Source of the DNA: Ignavibacteria bacterium
GTDB taxonomy: Bacteria; Bacteroidota; Ignavibacteria; Kapaibacteriales; Kapaibacteriaceae
DNA: 38,105 nucleotides
Assembly: GCA_013204605.1 (NCBI GenBank)
Contig: JABMNI010000055.1
Span: forward strand, 1 to 38,105
Reading direction: 5' to 3'
How positions within the stretch are numbered: the stretch's first letter is position 1; each line of letters opens with the position of its first letter. The translations under genes and the position numbers were made by a program. Positions 8,226-17,895 of this stretch are shown here, one piece after another. The notes under the pieces were generated by a model. The model was not told where the DNA came from and did not search any database. It saw nothing but the letters and a program-made list of their open reading frames with translations.

Positions 8226-10283
8226 ATGGGCCGCATTGTTACGCGCTCCCTTTCAAATATTGTTGCAACCTTAGCCATGATCTTGATTCTGGCGGGGATT
8301 TCTAGTGCTCAAAGCCAGATACCGGCAGCGCAAACTTCAAAATTCGGGACACCAATTGGGCAGATTCCGATACCTAACGCAACAATTGTACCGCAAAATA
8401 ATGTCGATGCGGTCACCTATGTAGTCACTTCAAAAGTCAGTACGCTTGGCGGCTACCCGAAGTTGGTAGACCAAATTCAAGCTACGTTGCCTGGGGCCAA
8501 GGTTGGAGGCACGTACTATGACTTCCAAACTAACGCCGCCATGGCAAATAGGGTTGCGTACTTCGAAGACGGTTCAGATAAGTACCTTCAGGTTGTTTGG
8601 ATGTCATCTTCAGACGCAACAAGAGACGCCGCTACTAGAATACCAGGCTTTACGAGTGCAAGAGGCACAAAGTATAATTACTTGGATGTTAATGATCCGG
8701 AGAACCCTTCAGTTGGTATTACAAGTTGGGCTAAAATTGAAGTTGACCGCGCTGGATGGCCATCAATTGCTCAGTTCGACGATGGTTCTGTTGGTACTGC
8801 ATCACACGTACCCATCAGTTTCTATAAGAATGGAAGCATTGGTGACGAATTGTTTTCAAAGTTTCCTGTAAGTACCATTGCAGATTCAACGTTGTGGCCG
8901 CGAATCGCTATCGACGGAAAAAATAATGTGCACATGGTGTACAATCGTACTCCCCCGGGAGGTCGTGCGCAGGTTGCTTACAGACGTTCTACTGACCGTG
9001 GCGAAACCTGGGGTGCTGAACTCTTCTTTACAGGAGCTTCTGCAACTAACCCGTCATCAGTTACTGCCGCACTACCTGATGGAGCCGGTGGCGATACGTA
9101 CGCTATTGCCGCACGCGGTGCAAACGTTGTTGTTGCCTATGGCGATGGACCGCTACGAGTACTTGCGAGACGTTCAACTGATTATGGCGCAACATGGACT
9201 GATAACACAGTTGGACTCAGATTGGTATTCGATGCCAATCACACATTCATCGATTCAACGGAGTATCGGGCCGGTGGTATAGATAGTATCATCTTGCATT
9301 CCGATACAGTTGTAGCCCCATCTATGCATATGGATGTAATCCTTGATTCAAAGGGCGTTGCGCATTACGCTGTTGGACAGTGCTTGACCTACATCACAAC
9401 TAAAGGATTGAAAGATAATTCTGTAGCGGGCTCAAGAGCTGGCACTATCTTTTCAGTAGTTGGTGACCAATTTTATGAAGGATTGGGTGTTTCGTATTTC
9501 AGAGAAGGTGACACTGTTTCATATAACATTGGGCGCATGGGTGGTGAGTATTGGGATGGCAAAGGTGCTATAGTTTCTCGACGTTCTTACAGTGGAGTGG
9601 CCCGTTACCCGCAACTTGGAATTACCGATGACGATAATTTACACCTGGTGTTTACCGGTGTAAAAACTGGCGATACAAAGGCGATGCAGATTGATCTGAC
9701 GCCAGGTAACGCTACTTCGGCTCCAGATACGCTATTTGATGTTGACGGGCTTTATGGTCATATTTATGGAATGTATCGTCCGGCGAATTCCATGGTTTGG
9801 TCACCCGCCCTAAGCCTTACACCCGATGGCGTTAACTGCATATTCGGGACATTGTGCGACAAGGTGATTAATAACAGAATGTACGTAGCATACAGTGCCA
9901 GTGCAGTGCCGGGTGACAGAGTAACAAATGTTGAAACGCCTGTTACCGAGGCAGAAATATACGTTATGGCTTTCGACAATACCAAGCTTGGCATTGTGAA
10001 TAGTGTTTCGGAAGAAGCATCTGAACTTGATGCTTCCGTTTCAATCGCACCAAACCCTGCTTCAGAGCAGGCGATAATCAAAATACACAGTGTAACCGAT
10101 GGAAAATTTACGGTGTCTGTTGTATCGAGTGTTGGACAAGTGATCTCTAAAACATCAAGTCCATCAACAAATGGCGAGTGGTCAGTTGTTATTCCAACAT
10201 CGAATCTTAGTAACGGAGCATATTTCGTTGTTGTAGAACAAAACGGTGTCCGCACAACTCGAACAATCAGTGTACTACACTAG
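8226..10283 (+). CDS. T9SS-secreted protein with Asp-box (BNR) repeats
   Basis: The start at 8226 is chosen because GGAG (8217-8220) stands 5 nt upstream and a signal peptide follows at once (cleavage near ISSAQ). An in-frame ATG at 8172 would give a poor leader. The 685-residue protein has two Asp boxes, S255-W262 (STDRGETW) and S317-W324 (STDYGATW), in a region suggestive of a sialidase-like beta-propeller. The last 80 residues (from APNPASEQ near 608 to TISVLH) form a type A T9SS sorting domain, so it should cross the outer membrane by T9SS and be released or anchored on the surface. Asp boxes alone do not prove glycosidase activity, and I see no catalytic set. The PorV-family gene at 17896 is a plausible shuttle. 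Confidence 0.85.
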   Translation: MGRIVTRSLSNIVATLAMILILAGISSAQSQIPAAQTSKFGTPIGQIPIPNATIVPQNNVDAVTYVVTSKVSTLGGYPKLVDQIQATLPGAKVGGTYYDFQTNAAMANRVAYFEDGSDKYLQVVWMSSSDATRDAATRIPGFTSARGTKYNYLDVNDPENPSVGITSWAKIEVDRAGWPSIAQFDDGSVGTASHVPISFYKNGSIGDELFSKFPVSTIADSTLWPRIAIDGKNNVHMVYNRTPPGGRAQVAYRRSTDRGETWGAELFFTGASATNPSSVTAALPDGAGGDTYAIAARGANVVVAYGDGPLRVLARRSTDYGATWTDNTVGLRLVFDANHTFIDSTEYRAGGIDSIILHSDTVVAPSMHMDVILDSKGVAHYAVGQCLTYITTKGLKDNSVAGSRAGTIFSVVGDQFYEGLGVSYFREGDTVSYNIGRMGGEYWDGKGAIVSRRSYSGVARYPQLGITDDDNLHLVFTGVKTGDTKAMQIDLTPGNATSAPDTLFDVDGLYGHIYGMYRPANSMVWSPALSLTPDGVNCIFGTLCDKVINNRMYVAYSASAVPGDRVTNVETPVTEAEIYVMAFDNTKLGIVNSVSEEASELDASVSIAPNPASEQAIIKIHSVTDGKFTVSVVSSVGQVISKTSSPSTNGEWSVVIPTSNLSNGAYFVVVEQNGVRTTRTISVLH

Positions 10284-10343
10284 AATTGTACTACTGTAAA
10301 ATTTGAAGAAATTTGGCTGTTAGATTTTGTTATTATTGAGCAA

Positions 10344-10394
10344 AATGAACTTGACATCAAAACACTAGCGTGTTTTACTCAACGCAATGAACTT
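10344..10394 (+). promoter_or_regulatory. Candidate control region before the TonB-receptor gene
   Basis: Two exact copies of AATGAACTT (10344-10352 and 10386-10394) lie 42 nt apart. Between them are TTGACA (10351-10356) and a 7-bp inverted repeat AAAACAC/GTGTTTT (10359-10365 and 10370-10376). TTTACT at 10374-10379 would be a poor -10 box at 17-nt spacing. This looks like a promoter with operator-like repeats. FCB promoters often differ from the sigma-70 consensus, so this is tentative. Confidence 0.35.
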
Positions 10395-10423
10395 AATGCA
10401 GGTAGACCTTTAGGAGAATTTTC

Positions 10424-13400
10424 ATGACTCGTTGGTACGCGGTCTTATTATTAGTATTCTTAATCACGGCCCCATCAGCCTATGCTGGAATTACCGGTAT
10501 GATTACCGGAACCGTGGTTGACAAGGATAACAAGCCAATTATTGGTGCAACTGTTAGAGTGCTTGGTACAACCCGAGGCGCAATAACAAAGGATGGTGGC
10601 AAGTACACCATTTTGAGTATTGCCGCCGGCCGGTGGGAGGTTAGGGTAACCGCGATTAGTTATGATACTATAACACGCACTGTTCATTTGGCTGCAGATC
10701 AAACCCTTACTGAGAACTTCAAACTGAAAACGTCCGGTGATATTACGGGCAAGACGGTTGAGGTATCAGCCGATAGGGAAATGGTAAGGTCTACAGATGT
10801 GGGTTCAAGTAGAAATATGAGCGGCACTGACATTATTCAAATTGGCCGTGACAACCTTGCCGCTGTAATTTCATTAAATGCGGGTATTGTGGCCTCGGGC
10901 AACAACTTTGTTGTACGGGGATCTAGAACAACCGAAACGCAGGTACTGGTTGACGGATTAACGGTTACCGACCAATTTACCGGTGGTTTAGGTAATGTGG
11001 GTTCGACTATTTCGGCCGCAATGCCAAGCCCCTTAGCAACCGAGCAAGTTCAATCTCAAACTGGAGGCTTTGGCGCTGAGTATGGTAATGCCATTGGTGG
11101 TATTGTAAATACGGTAGTGAAGACAGGTAAGACAGACCGATATGAAGGCGCTATGCGTTGGCGTACTGATGTGCCATTGTTATTCGGGAACGCTCAAAAC
11201 GGTCTTAAAGCAGGAGCCCCTGGCGAAGATGTGGCTGACGTCACTTTTGGTGGGCCACTGGGTTTAGGTAGCTCGACGTTTTTCTTTTCGGTAAGGAATA
11301 CGTACCAGAATAATCGAAATTTTGCTTTACAAGCAATGGACCCCATTGGTAATAATCTTGGGTTACAACCAAATAACAGAACATGGTCGAGAAACCTAAC
11401 GGGAAGGCTGAAGTTCCAACTTAATAACGATGTTTCGTTGTTAGTGGGCGGTACATTCGGGGTAGGAAGTTTTGAGCGTTCAAGTTGGGGTTGGTTGTAC
11501 GCCCGCGACGAAGGAATGAAGGTCGACACCTTGGGTCATCCCATACTCGACGGCAACGGCCAGATTCAGACCAATGGCATTTGGGAAGGTGCTGCAAAGC
11601 AAGCGGTTATTCAAGAATTTACAAGCAATGCATTTGCTCAGATAAACCATACGTTGGGTGCAAACACCGTGTATGATTTACGAATCTCGTTTAACGATAA
11701 GGTAACGGAAATTGGTAAGCGTAAGACTTTTGGGACGCCCAATCCATTTACCGGATTTGAGATTTACTATCCGGAAGATAATTGGTCGGCCGTTGACAAT
11801 TATTATAAAAAGGACTCATCTAATAAAATTTTGGATGTCTACGAGAATGCTCGCGCATCAGTTCGAACGGAAGACGGTCGTCAGCGGGTTGATGTGTCGC
11901 TTCCAAACCCTTTAACGGGTTATGTAGAGGGTACTGGTGATAATCAGTCCACGGCAAATCCATTCGGTATGTTTGGTACGTTCTTTTCGCATGGAAATGA
12001 ATTCGGGGTTGACCTTCGCAAAGCATCTTTTTGGCAATTGGATGGTAACATCACGCATAACCTTGACGTTGGTGAAACTAAACACGTAATTAAAACTGGT
12101 ATTGAGTTCAGAGCGTTGCGCCTAACAAGGCATTACAATGCCAACCCTTGGGATGGAACTTCCTTTTACGATATATATGGGTCAGACTATGGCCAGAACA
12201 TATATTTTAACGTTTCCGACGAGGCTTCTAAAGCAGCTAAGATTGAGTCTGAAAAACCATACACCCCGATAACCGGCGCGTTTTTTGTACAGGATCAAAT
12301 TCAGTTTAAGGGGCTAGTCTTTACTGCTGGTTTGCGCGCAGATTACATGGATGCCAGCGCAAAATATCGTTCAGACTTTGATAGATTTTATCCGTTTGGC
12401 GATTCGGTTGGATTTAAAACTGTTAATGCAAAACTGTATTTTTCTCCGAGATTGTCAATCGTGTATCCGATTTCCGAAACTGGCCGACAAAATATTTCCG
12501 TTTCGTACGGAATTTATTATCAAGCGCCACCATGGTCTGACTTCTACGATTCATTCAACGCATTTGCACTTCGCGGTGGACAGAGTCTTGGAAATCCAAA
12601 CATGGAGATGCAGCGCACTAATCAATACCAGGCAGCGTACAACCATCAGCTGACCGATGATTTGTCTTTCACCGTGACTGGTTATTACAAAGACATTTAC
12701 AATCAGTCAGGATTGGCATACGTGAGAGTTCTTCCAATTTCTTATCTGCAGCAAGTACTTGCTGATTATGGTTCGGCAAGAGGCGTAGAGATTACGCTTG
12801 CAAAAAGACTCGTGGATAATTGGGGCTTGAACGTTAACTATACACTCGCTTCAACATCTGGTACGGCAAACAGCAGTGCAACTACGGTGTCGTTGGATCC
12901 ATACACTGGTTTACCAGCGTTTCCAGTGACAGATTTCCCATTGAGTTTCGACCGTCGTCACAGAGTAAATATGATTTTGAACTTTCAATGGGGAACAGAT
13001 GAGGGTCCGGCAATTGCAGGAGTTCGTTTCCTAGAGCATTTCAATGTGAACCTATCCGGATTTTGGCAAACGGGCTTACCATACACCCCAGTTAATGGTC
13101 AAGGTCAAGCCATTGGTCAAATTAACTCCGCTAGATTTCCAAGTAATTGGTCGTCAAATTTGAGAATTGTAAGAACGATTCCTTTAGGTGAGTTAATTGG
13201 CGGCAATACATCGCTGGACCTATTCGTTGATGTGAGTAATCTGTTGAACTTTAATGGCGCGGTTAGTTTCTATACTACCAGTGGAAATCCTGACTACGAC
13301 GGCAACGCGCTAAACAGAACATCGGGGTCGTTCTCTACGGCAACGTATTACAAGACCGAAGATCCGCTTATCAAAGCCTCAGTGTCGGCTGGGCAATACG

Positions 13401-13573
13401 ACAGAACAGGTAAGAGGCTTTATAATCCAATTGTGGATGTGAATGGAGATGGACGAGTTACGGGAGAAGAGACGTATTTGGGTTATTTAAACTACGTGAA
13501 GACCGTTGTATCTAGGCAGGGGAATTATCAGTACCCACGCCAGGTATATTTCGGGGCAACGTTCCGTTTCTAA
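10424..13573 (+). CDS. TonB-dependent receptor with carboxypeptidase-regulatory-like domain
   Basis: This 1049-residue outer-membrane receptor has a good ribosome site (AGGAGA about 8 nt upstream) and a signal peptide ending near SAYA (21). Residues about 25-110 are a CarboxypepD_reg-like domain (GTVVDKDNKPIIGATVRV). The plug follows at about 115-240 (FVVRGSRTTETQVLVDG), then a 22-strand-type barrel ending in the aromatic signature YFGATFRF. These receptors take up large or scarce substrates using TonB energy. No SusD partner is present. Instead a giant secreted protein and a PorV-family barrel follow at close spacing. An EF-hand-like loop (D1005, N1007, D1009, R1011, T1013, E1016) lies near the last strands. 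The substrate is unknown. Confidence 0.9.
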   Translation: MTRWYAVLLLVFLITAPSAYAGITGMITGTVVDKDNKPIIGATVRVLGTTRGAITKDGGKYTILSIAAGRWEVRVTAISYDTITRTVHLAADQTLTENFKLKTSGDITGKTVEVSADREMVRSTDVGSSRNMSGTDIIQIGRDNLAAVISLNAGIVASGNNFVVRGSRTTETQVLVDGLTVTDQFTGGLGNVGSTISAAMPSPLATEQVQSQTGGFGAEYGNAIGGIVNTVVKTGKTDRYEGAMRWRTDVPLLFGNAQNGLKAGAPGEDVADVTFGGPLGLGSSTFFFSVRNTYQNNRNFALQAMDPIGNNLGLQPNNRTWSRNLTGRLKFQLNNDVSLLVGGTFGVGSFERSSWGWLYARDEGMKVDTLGHPILDGNGQIQTNGIWEGAAKQAVIQEFTSNAFAQINHTLGANTVYDLRISFNDKVTEIGKRKTFGTPNPFTGFEIYYPEDNWSAVDNYYKKDSSNKILDVYENARASVRTEDGRQRVDVSLPNPLTGYVEGTGDNQSTANPFGMFGTFFSHGNEFGVDLRKASFWQLDGNITHNLDVGETKHVIKTGIEFRALRLTRHYNANPWDGTSFYDIYGSDYGQNIYFNVSDEASKAAKIESEKPYTPITGAFFVQDQIQFKGLVFTAGLRADYMDASAKYRSDFDRFYPFGDSVGFKTVNAKLYFSPRLSIVYPISETGRQNISVSYGIYYQAPPWSDFYDSFNAFALRGGQSLGNPNMEMQRTNQYQAAYNHQLTDDLSFTVTGYYKDIYNQSGLAYVRVLPISYLQQVLADYGSARGVEITLAKRLVDNWGLNVNYTLASTSGTANSSATTVSLDPYTGLPAFPVTDFPLSFDRRHRVNMILNFQWGTDEGPAIAGVRFLEHFNVNLSGFWQTGLPYTPVNGQGQAIGQINSARFPSNWSSNLRIVRTIPLGELIGGNTSLDLFVDVSNLLNFNGAVSFYTTSGNPDYDGNALNRTSGSFSTATYYKTEDPLIKASVSAGQYDRTGKRLYNPIVDVNGDGRVTGEETYLGYLNYVKTVVSRQGNYQYPRQVYFGATFRF

Positions 13574-13589
13574 ATACAAAAGAAAGAAT

Positions 13590-16500
13590 ATGAAGAACTA
13601 TATGAATACTACTATTTTCAAAACGCCAACCTTTATTACGGTAGCAGTTGCTGCCATAATGATGGGAGTTACATTTTCAGTCGCAACTGCAGGAACTGCA
13701 GACAAAGCTTCGCGGAAGAGTAATTCAAGTGATGAAGTTCAACGAACCCCAACAGGCGTATACGATCAGCAAAGAAATGTTGTGTCGAACATCGACTTTT
13801 ACACCAGCAATTATGGAATTTTTGCACACGACATCAGAAATGGTGTTGGCGGTGCATTCTGGCCAAGGGGGAAGGGAAACCAATATCTATTTGCTGGTGG
13901 AGTATGGTTCGGTGCTTTAAAGCGCCCACCAGGAATACCTGAGTTGCGAAAATTAGTAATGATTACATACAATCCGAATAGCGGATTGTCATGGATGATT
14001 CCGGGAAGTCTCACCGATGGTATAGAACTTGACAACTCAGCTGTTGGTACAGGAAAGTACCGAAACTATGTTTCGACTGACTTCAACAGGGTAGATGGGG
14101 TCGACTTCTTTAACACTACTTTCCCTAAGTGGCCGATTTGGGATTCTAGGCCAAACGACACGCTAAGATTTGGAAATTACTACGGCGATTATATTAATGA
14201 TCCGGAGAATAGAACAAGGTCTACCTATAGTAAAGGACCGGCGTTTATTTCTGAGGAAGATATTTTTAGTGTGTACAAGGACACTGATCTTTCCAGGTAT
14301 GAGGGAGGAGTAGAGCGTAGAACAGCTCAGGGGTTTCCTTTAGGGTTTCAAATTGAACAAATGATATATTCATGGGGATTTGGTGATTATGCCGACATGG
14401 TGTTTCTTAAGTATCTGTTTATCCACCCTGAGAAAATTGGTAAAGAAAAAACCGACACCCTCTATCAATGCTGGATGGCATCCGTTCAAGATGTCGACAT
14501 CACATTACGTACGAACCCGGTTGGTGGCGCAGGAAACGATAGAGCACGATACTATTCTGAAGAAGACACGTTGAATCTTGCTGTCCAATGGACAAATGGC
14601 GATAGAGGTGAGACGGGTAACGGATTTGGATACCTTGGTTTTAACTTTCTTGAAAGTCCTGCAGTTGATGCGGACGGGTTTATCAGAAAAGATCGTAAGC
14701 AATATCCAACCACAGAGCAGTTGGGTTTGCGCACAATGCGTAACTGGCCAATTACCGTTGACCCTCTGGAAAATGAAGATCGTTACAATTTCATGTCAAC
14801 GGGACAGCGAGATGGTGACGAGGGCCCAGGTGACCGGAGACTTCTCATGGCTACTGGACCGTTCAACATGCTCCCTGGAGATTCGGCAAGAATTGTGGTA
14901 GGAATTGTTTTAGGTTCTACATCTACGGGAAAGGATGCCACCGGAACAACAGAAGATATGGCCGAACTGGTTCGTAAAGTGCGTTTTGCTCAATTCGTGT
15001 ACAACAATAATTTTAGAGCCCCTCTTGCTCCTGATTTTCCTGTGGTGAAGGGAATTCCCTCAGATAACTTCCTTTATCAGGTTCCAGCCCAAGGTTGGTT
15101 GCCATTGAACAATGCCTTGATTGTACAATGGGATTCAACAGCTGAAATATCCCTAGATACACTTGAGAATGGTTTAGATTTCCTCGGCTACCGGATTTAT
15201 AGAGCTCGCCGTACCGATCTCGATTCGTTTAATATTGATGAAATAGAAAACCAGCGACTAGGACCACTTGGATGGAAACAGGTTGGTCAATTCCAAGTTC
15301 CTTCGCCATTCTTGAAGAGCGGCACTCAGATTCCTGGACTAAACTTATTCATTGATAATTTCGAAATTGGTGACAAGATTGATTCTGGCCAGCGAAGATT
15401 CTTGGTCAGACGATCACCTACTATCCAAGCCCCGTGGGGAGCGTATTTTATCGGACTACTTCAAGATCGAACTAGAAATACTCCTAATTATGCTGTAATA
15501 CCATCTACTAACATTCACATTGATGTTAACAGATTCGACAAGTTCGACTCAATACAGTACACGTATCTCGTTACACAGTTTGAAGATCTTCCAAGTGTTA
15601 ACTGGACTACATCAAATGGTTTCAGAGTGCCTGATCCTGCTCAAGCCAAGGCTGCAAAAGATAGTTTGATAAAGCTAATTATTGCTCGAAAGGTGAAGAT
15701 GGAGCCTTTTAAATTTGCAGAGTTAGTTGATTCGTCAAACCCAGTCTCGAAAGTAATAAGGCGTCCGTTTGAAGAGTCAGCGATAGTTAGATATCACCTC
15801 ATACCTTCTTACATGAAGCGAATTACCAATAACCGTACATTCTACGACGATGGTGATGACGACAAAAATGGCCAGGTTTTGTATTCTTCCGACGTTAGAA
15901 AAACTGAAAAACTCATTAATAATGTGGAGTACTCATACGCTATTCGATCTTTCGACGAAGGCGATTATCTGTTACCAACCGCTCCAAAACTTTGTAGCCG
16001 CGCAGTTGGATTACCTAACGTGGTTACTGCAACCCCTCTAGCTTCTCGTCCTGGTGATGTTGCAAAAATTGAATTTAGTACCAATCCTGATAATGGTGGA
16101 AAAATTGGCGGCATATACAATCTAAAGCTTCTAATAAAAGATCAGCAGCGGTTTCATCAGTTGTTTGCTGGAAGAACGTTGCAATTGCAATTTGACAGAT
16201 TGTGGAGTGGGTATGATCATGATAGAGTTCCTGCCAATGACGACGACGGATTATATGGTGTTGTAATGACGTTGCGGGATTCTGCTACTCAACAACTTAT
16301 TACAACTTGGAATTCGTTGTTGCCACCAGAGCTTTGCTCTAGCCCACGGGATAATCTGCCAGGATACTTCTCAGAAAATTCTTGTACGTGGTTAGATAGT
16401 TGCTTGGTGCGATTCGACACTGCAACGTCTAATAGTGGCGAGATAAGAATCGATACCATCGTATTCGCCCTGCCCGACAATGACGACCGAATTCTTCGAA

Positions 16501-17867
16501 TGGGTGCATTTAATTCAGATGCTCAATGTCTTGCAAATAAGTATGCTTTGTCTACAGTTGGGATTTCATTTGATTATGCAATTCAACAGTGGGGTGGAAT
16601 TTACAGAGCAGCTCGAAATGGTGAAATAGTTCGTGGTGGAGATCCGCTCATTTATGTTGGAGTTTCTAGGATGGATGCACTGAGGTACAACGCAACACGT
16701 CCGCTTAATCAACCACCATCCTACTTTGAAATTCCCTATCCAGGATATACGTTAAACTCACCTTGGGACGTCAGTTACAATAACGGGCCTGGAGTTTATG
16801 AAATTGAATTTGTCGAAGGTGGGGTTGAGCCTTCACTTAAAACTCCGTTCAAGTTAGACGCTGGAGTTGGTGATGATATAACCTCGAACCCCGTTAAAAC
16901 GTTCGAGAATGTACCGTACCTAAAAATGAAGTTTCGAAACGTCGCTGAATTCGAGTATCCTTACGTAAAATCTGACGGATCAACAGAACAACGTACGGTA
17001 GGTTATCCGGTTGATTTGAATTTTGTGAATGTAAGATTAGACTCGACTGCTCAATTGCGCGAGTTTCCTAATCCGGAGTTAGTCCCGACAGGTTCATATG
17101 CTTTGGCAGCCTATGGCTGGAGAAATTCGCAAAATGGCAACACAAAGGGTATTCACGTTCAGTACCATGCTGCCGATTCAAACAACAGTAATCCAATTGC
17201 ACAAGGCCGGTATTACAGGTCAAGGAATATCTCTACAGAAGGTAAGGATACACTCGACTTTATGCATGTAGTTTCGATTGCCGGTGCACAGTTTGTTATT
17301 GACTTCAGTGGTAGAGGAAAAAGAAGCGCCAGTTACAGTGCCGTTCCTGGAGATTTGCCAGCTGATAATGGACTCCGCCCTAAAACTGATTTTCAAGTTG
17401 GAGATAAGATTAGGCTCTTTACTCATGGTGGGGCCCTTGGATTTCCAAGCGATGGAGCAAAAATGTTCGCTAAGGTTGGACAATACGATCCGAGTATAAG
17501 TGGAGCAAAGTACACTGACGAAAATCTGGAGCAGATTCAAGTTGTGCCGAATCCGTATTACATTTCACATGAAGGAATTCGGTCTTCGTATGAATCGAAG
17601 TTGTATCTGACACGCTTACCACAGCTTTGTAAAATTTCATTTTACACAATTTCAGGTGAACTCATTAAGGAGTTTACACATGATGAATCTCGTTCCACAG
17701 AGCCAGGTAAATTTGGTACGGATGTGTGGAATCTGATGTCTAAAAACGGACAACGTGTTGCAAGTCAAATGATGGTAGTAAAAATCGAAACTCCCGACGG
17801 TGCATCCGTGATTCGGAAGTTTTCGGTGATTGTTGGACCAGCGCGAATCATCGGAGACTCAAACTGA
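13590..17867 (+). CDS. Giant secreted protein of receptor/PorV cassette
   Basis: I chose the ATG at 13590, 17 nt after the receptor gene, because it gives a signal peptide (MKNYMNT then a hydrophobic stretch ending near ATAG) and is preceded by an A/G-rich AGAAAGA. The 1425-residue protein has no catalytic motif I recognise. It is rich in aromatic residues, Asn and Asp, with a DDGDDDKNGQ stretch near residue 755 that could bind calcium. The last 110 residues (from VVPNPYY near 1318, then LTRLPQLCKISFYTISGELIKEF) resemble the FlgD-Ig/T9SS C-terminal domain fold, but the final IVGPARIIGDSN is not a standard sorting-domain end. Proteins of this build occur beside TonB receptors and PorV in Ignavibacteria-like genomes (recollection). 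It is probably exported to the cell surface and works with its two neighbours. Confidence 0.72.
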   Translation: MKNYMNTTIFKTPTFITVAVAAIMMGVTFSVATAGTADKASRKSNSSDEVQRTPTGVYDQQRNVVSNIDFYTSNYGIFAHDIRNGVGGAFWPRGKGNQYLFAGGVWFGALKRPPGIPELRKLVMITYNPNSGLSWMIPGSLTDGIELDNSAVGTGKYRNYVSTDFNRVDGVDFFNTTFPKWPIWDSRPNDTLRFGNYYGDYINDPENRTRSTYSKGPAFISEEDIFSVYKDTDLSRYEGGVERRTAQGFPLGFQIEQMIYSWGFGDYADMVFLKYLFIHPEKIGKEKTDTLYQCWMASVQDVDITLRTNPVGGAGNDRARYYSEEDTLNLAVQWTNGDRGETGNGFGYLGFNFLESPAVDADGFIRKDRKQYPTTEQLGLRTMRNWPITVDPLENEDRYNFMSTGQRDGDEGPGDRRLLMATGPFNMLPGDSARIVVGIVLGSTSTGKDATGTTEDMAELVRKVRFAQFVYNNNFRAPLAPDFPVVKGIPSDNFLYQVPAQGWLPLNNALIVQWDSTAEISLDTLENGLDFLGYRIYRARRTDLDSFNIDEIENQRLGPLGWKQVGQFQVPSPFLKSGTQIPGLNLFIDNFEIGDKIDSGQRRFLVRRSPTIQAPWGAYFIGLLQDRTRNTPNYAVIPSTNIHIDVNRFDKFDSIQYTYLVTQFEDLPSVNWTTSNGFRVPDPAQAKAAKDSLIKLIIARKVKMEPFKFAELVDSSNPVSKVIRRPFEESAIVRYHLIPSYMKRITNNRTFYDDGDDDKNGQVLYSSDVRKTEKLINNVEYSYAIRSFDEGDYLLPTAPKLCSRAVGLPNVVTATPLASRPGDVAKIEFSTNPDNGGKIGGIYNLKLLIKDQQRFHQLFAGRTLQLQFDRLWSGYDHDRVPANDDDGLYGVVMTLRDSATQQLITTWNSLLPPELCSSPRDNLPGYFSENSCTWLDSCLVRFDTATSNSGEIRIDTIVFALPDNDDRILRMGAFNSDAQCLANKYALSTVGISFDYAIQQWGGIYRAARNGEIVRGGDPLIYVGVSRMDALRYNATRPLNQPPSYFEIPYPGYTLNSPWDVSYNNGPGVYEIEFVEGGVEPSLKTPFKLDAGVGDDITSNPVKTFENVPYLKMKFRNVAEFEYPYVKSDGSTEQRTVGYPVDLNFVNVRLDSTAQLREFPNPELVPTGSYALAAYGWRNSQNGNTKGIHVQYHAADSNNSNPIAQGRYYRSRNISTEGKDTLDFMHVVSIAGAQFVIDFSGRGKRSASYSAVPGDLPADNGLRPKTDFQVGDKIRLFTHGGALGFPSDGAKMFAKVGQYDPSISGAKYTDENLEQIQVVPNPYYISHEGIRSSYESKLYLTRLPQLCKISFYTISGELIKEFTHDESRSTEPGKFGTDVWNLMSKNGQRVASQMMVVKIETPDGASVIRKFSVIVGPARIIGDSN

Positions 17868-17895
17868 TATGAGAAATAATAGAGTGGAGAATTTC

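Noticed and set aside
13506-13589. Upstream extension of the giant secreted protein
   Set aside because: It would overlap the receptor gene by 68 nt and destroy the signal peptide that starts at the ATG at 13590.
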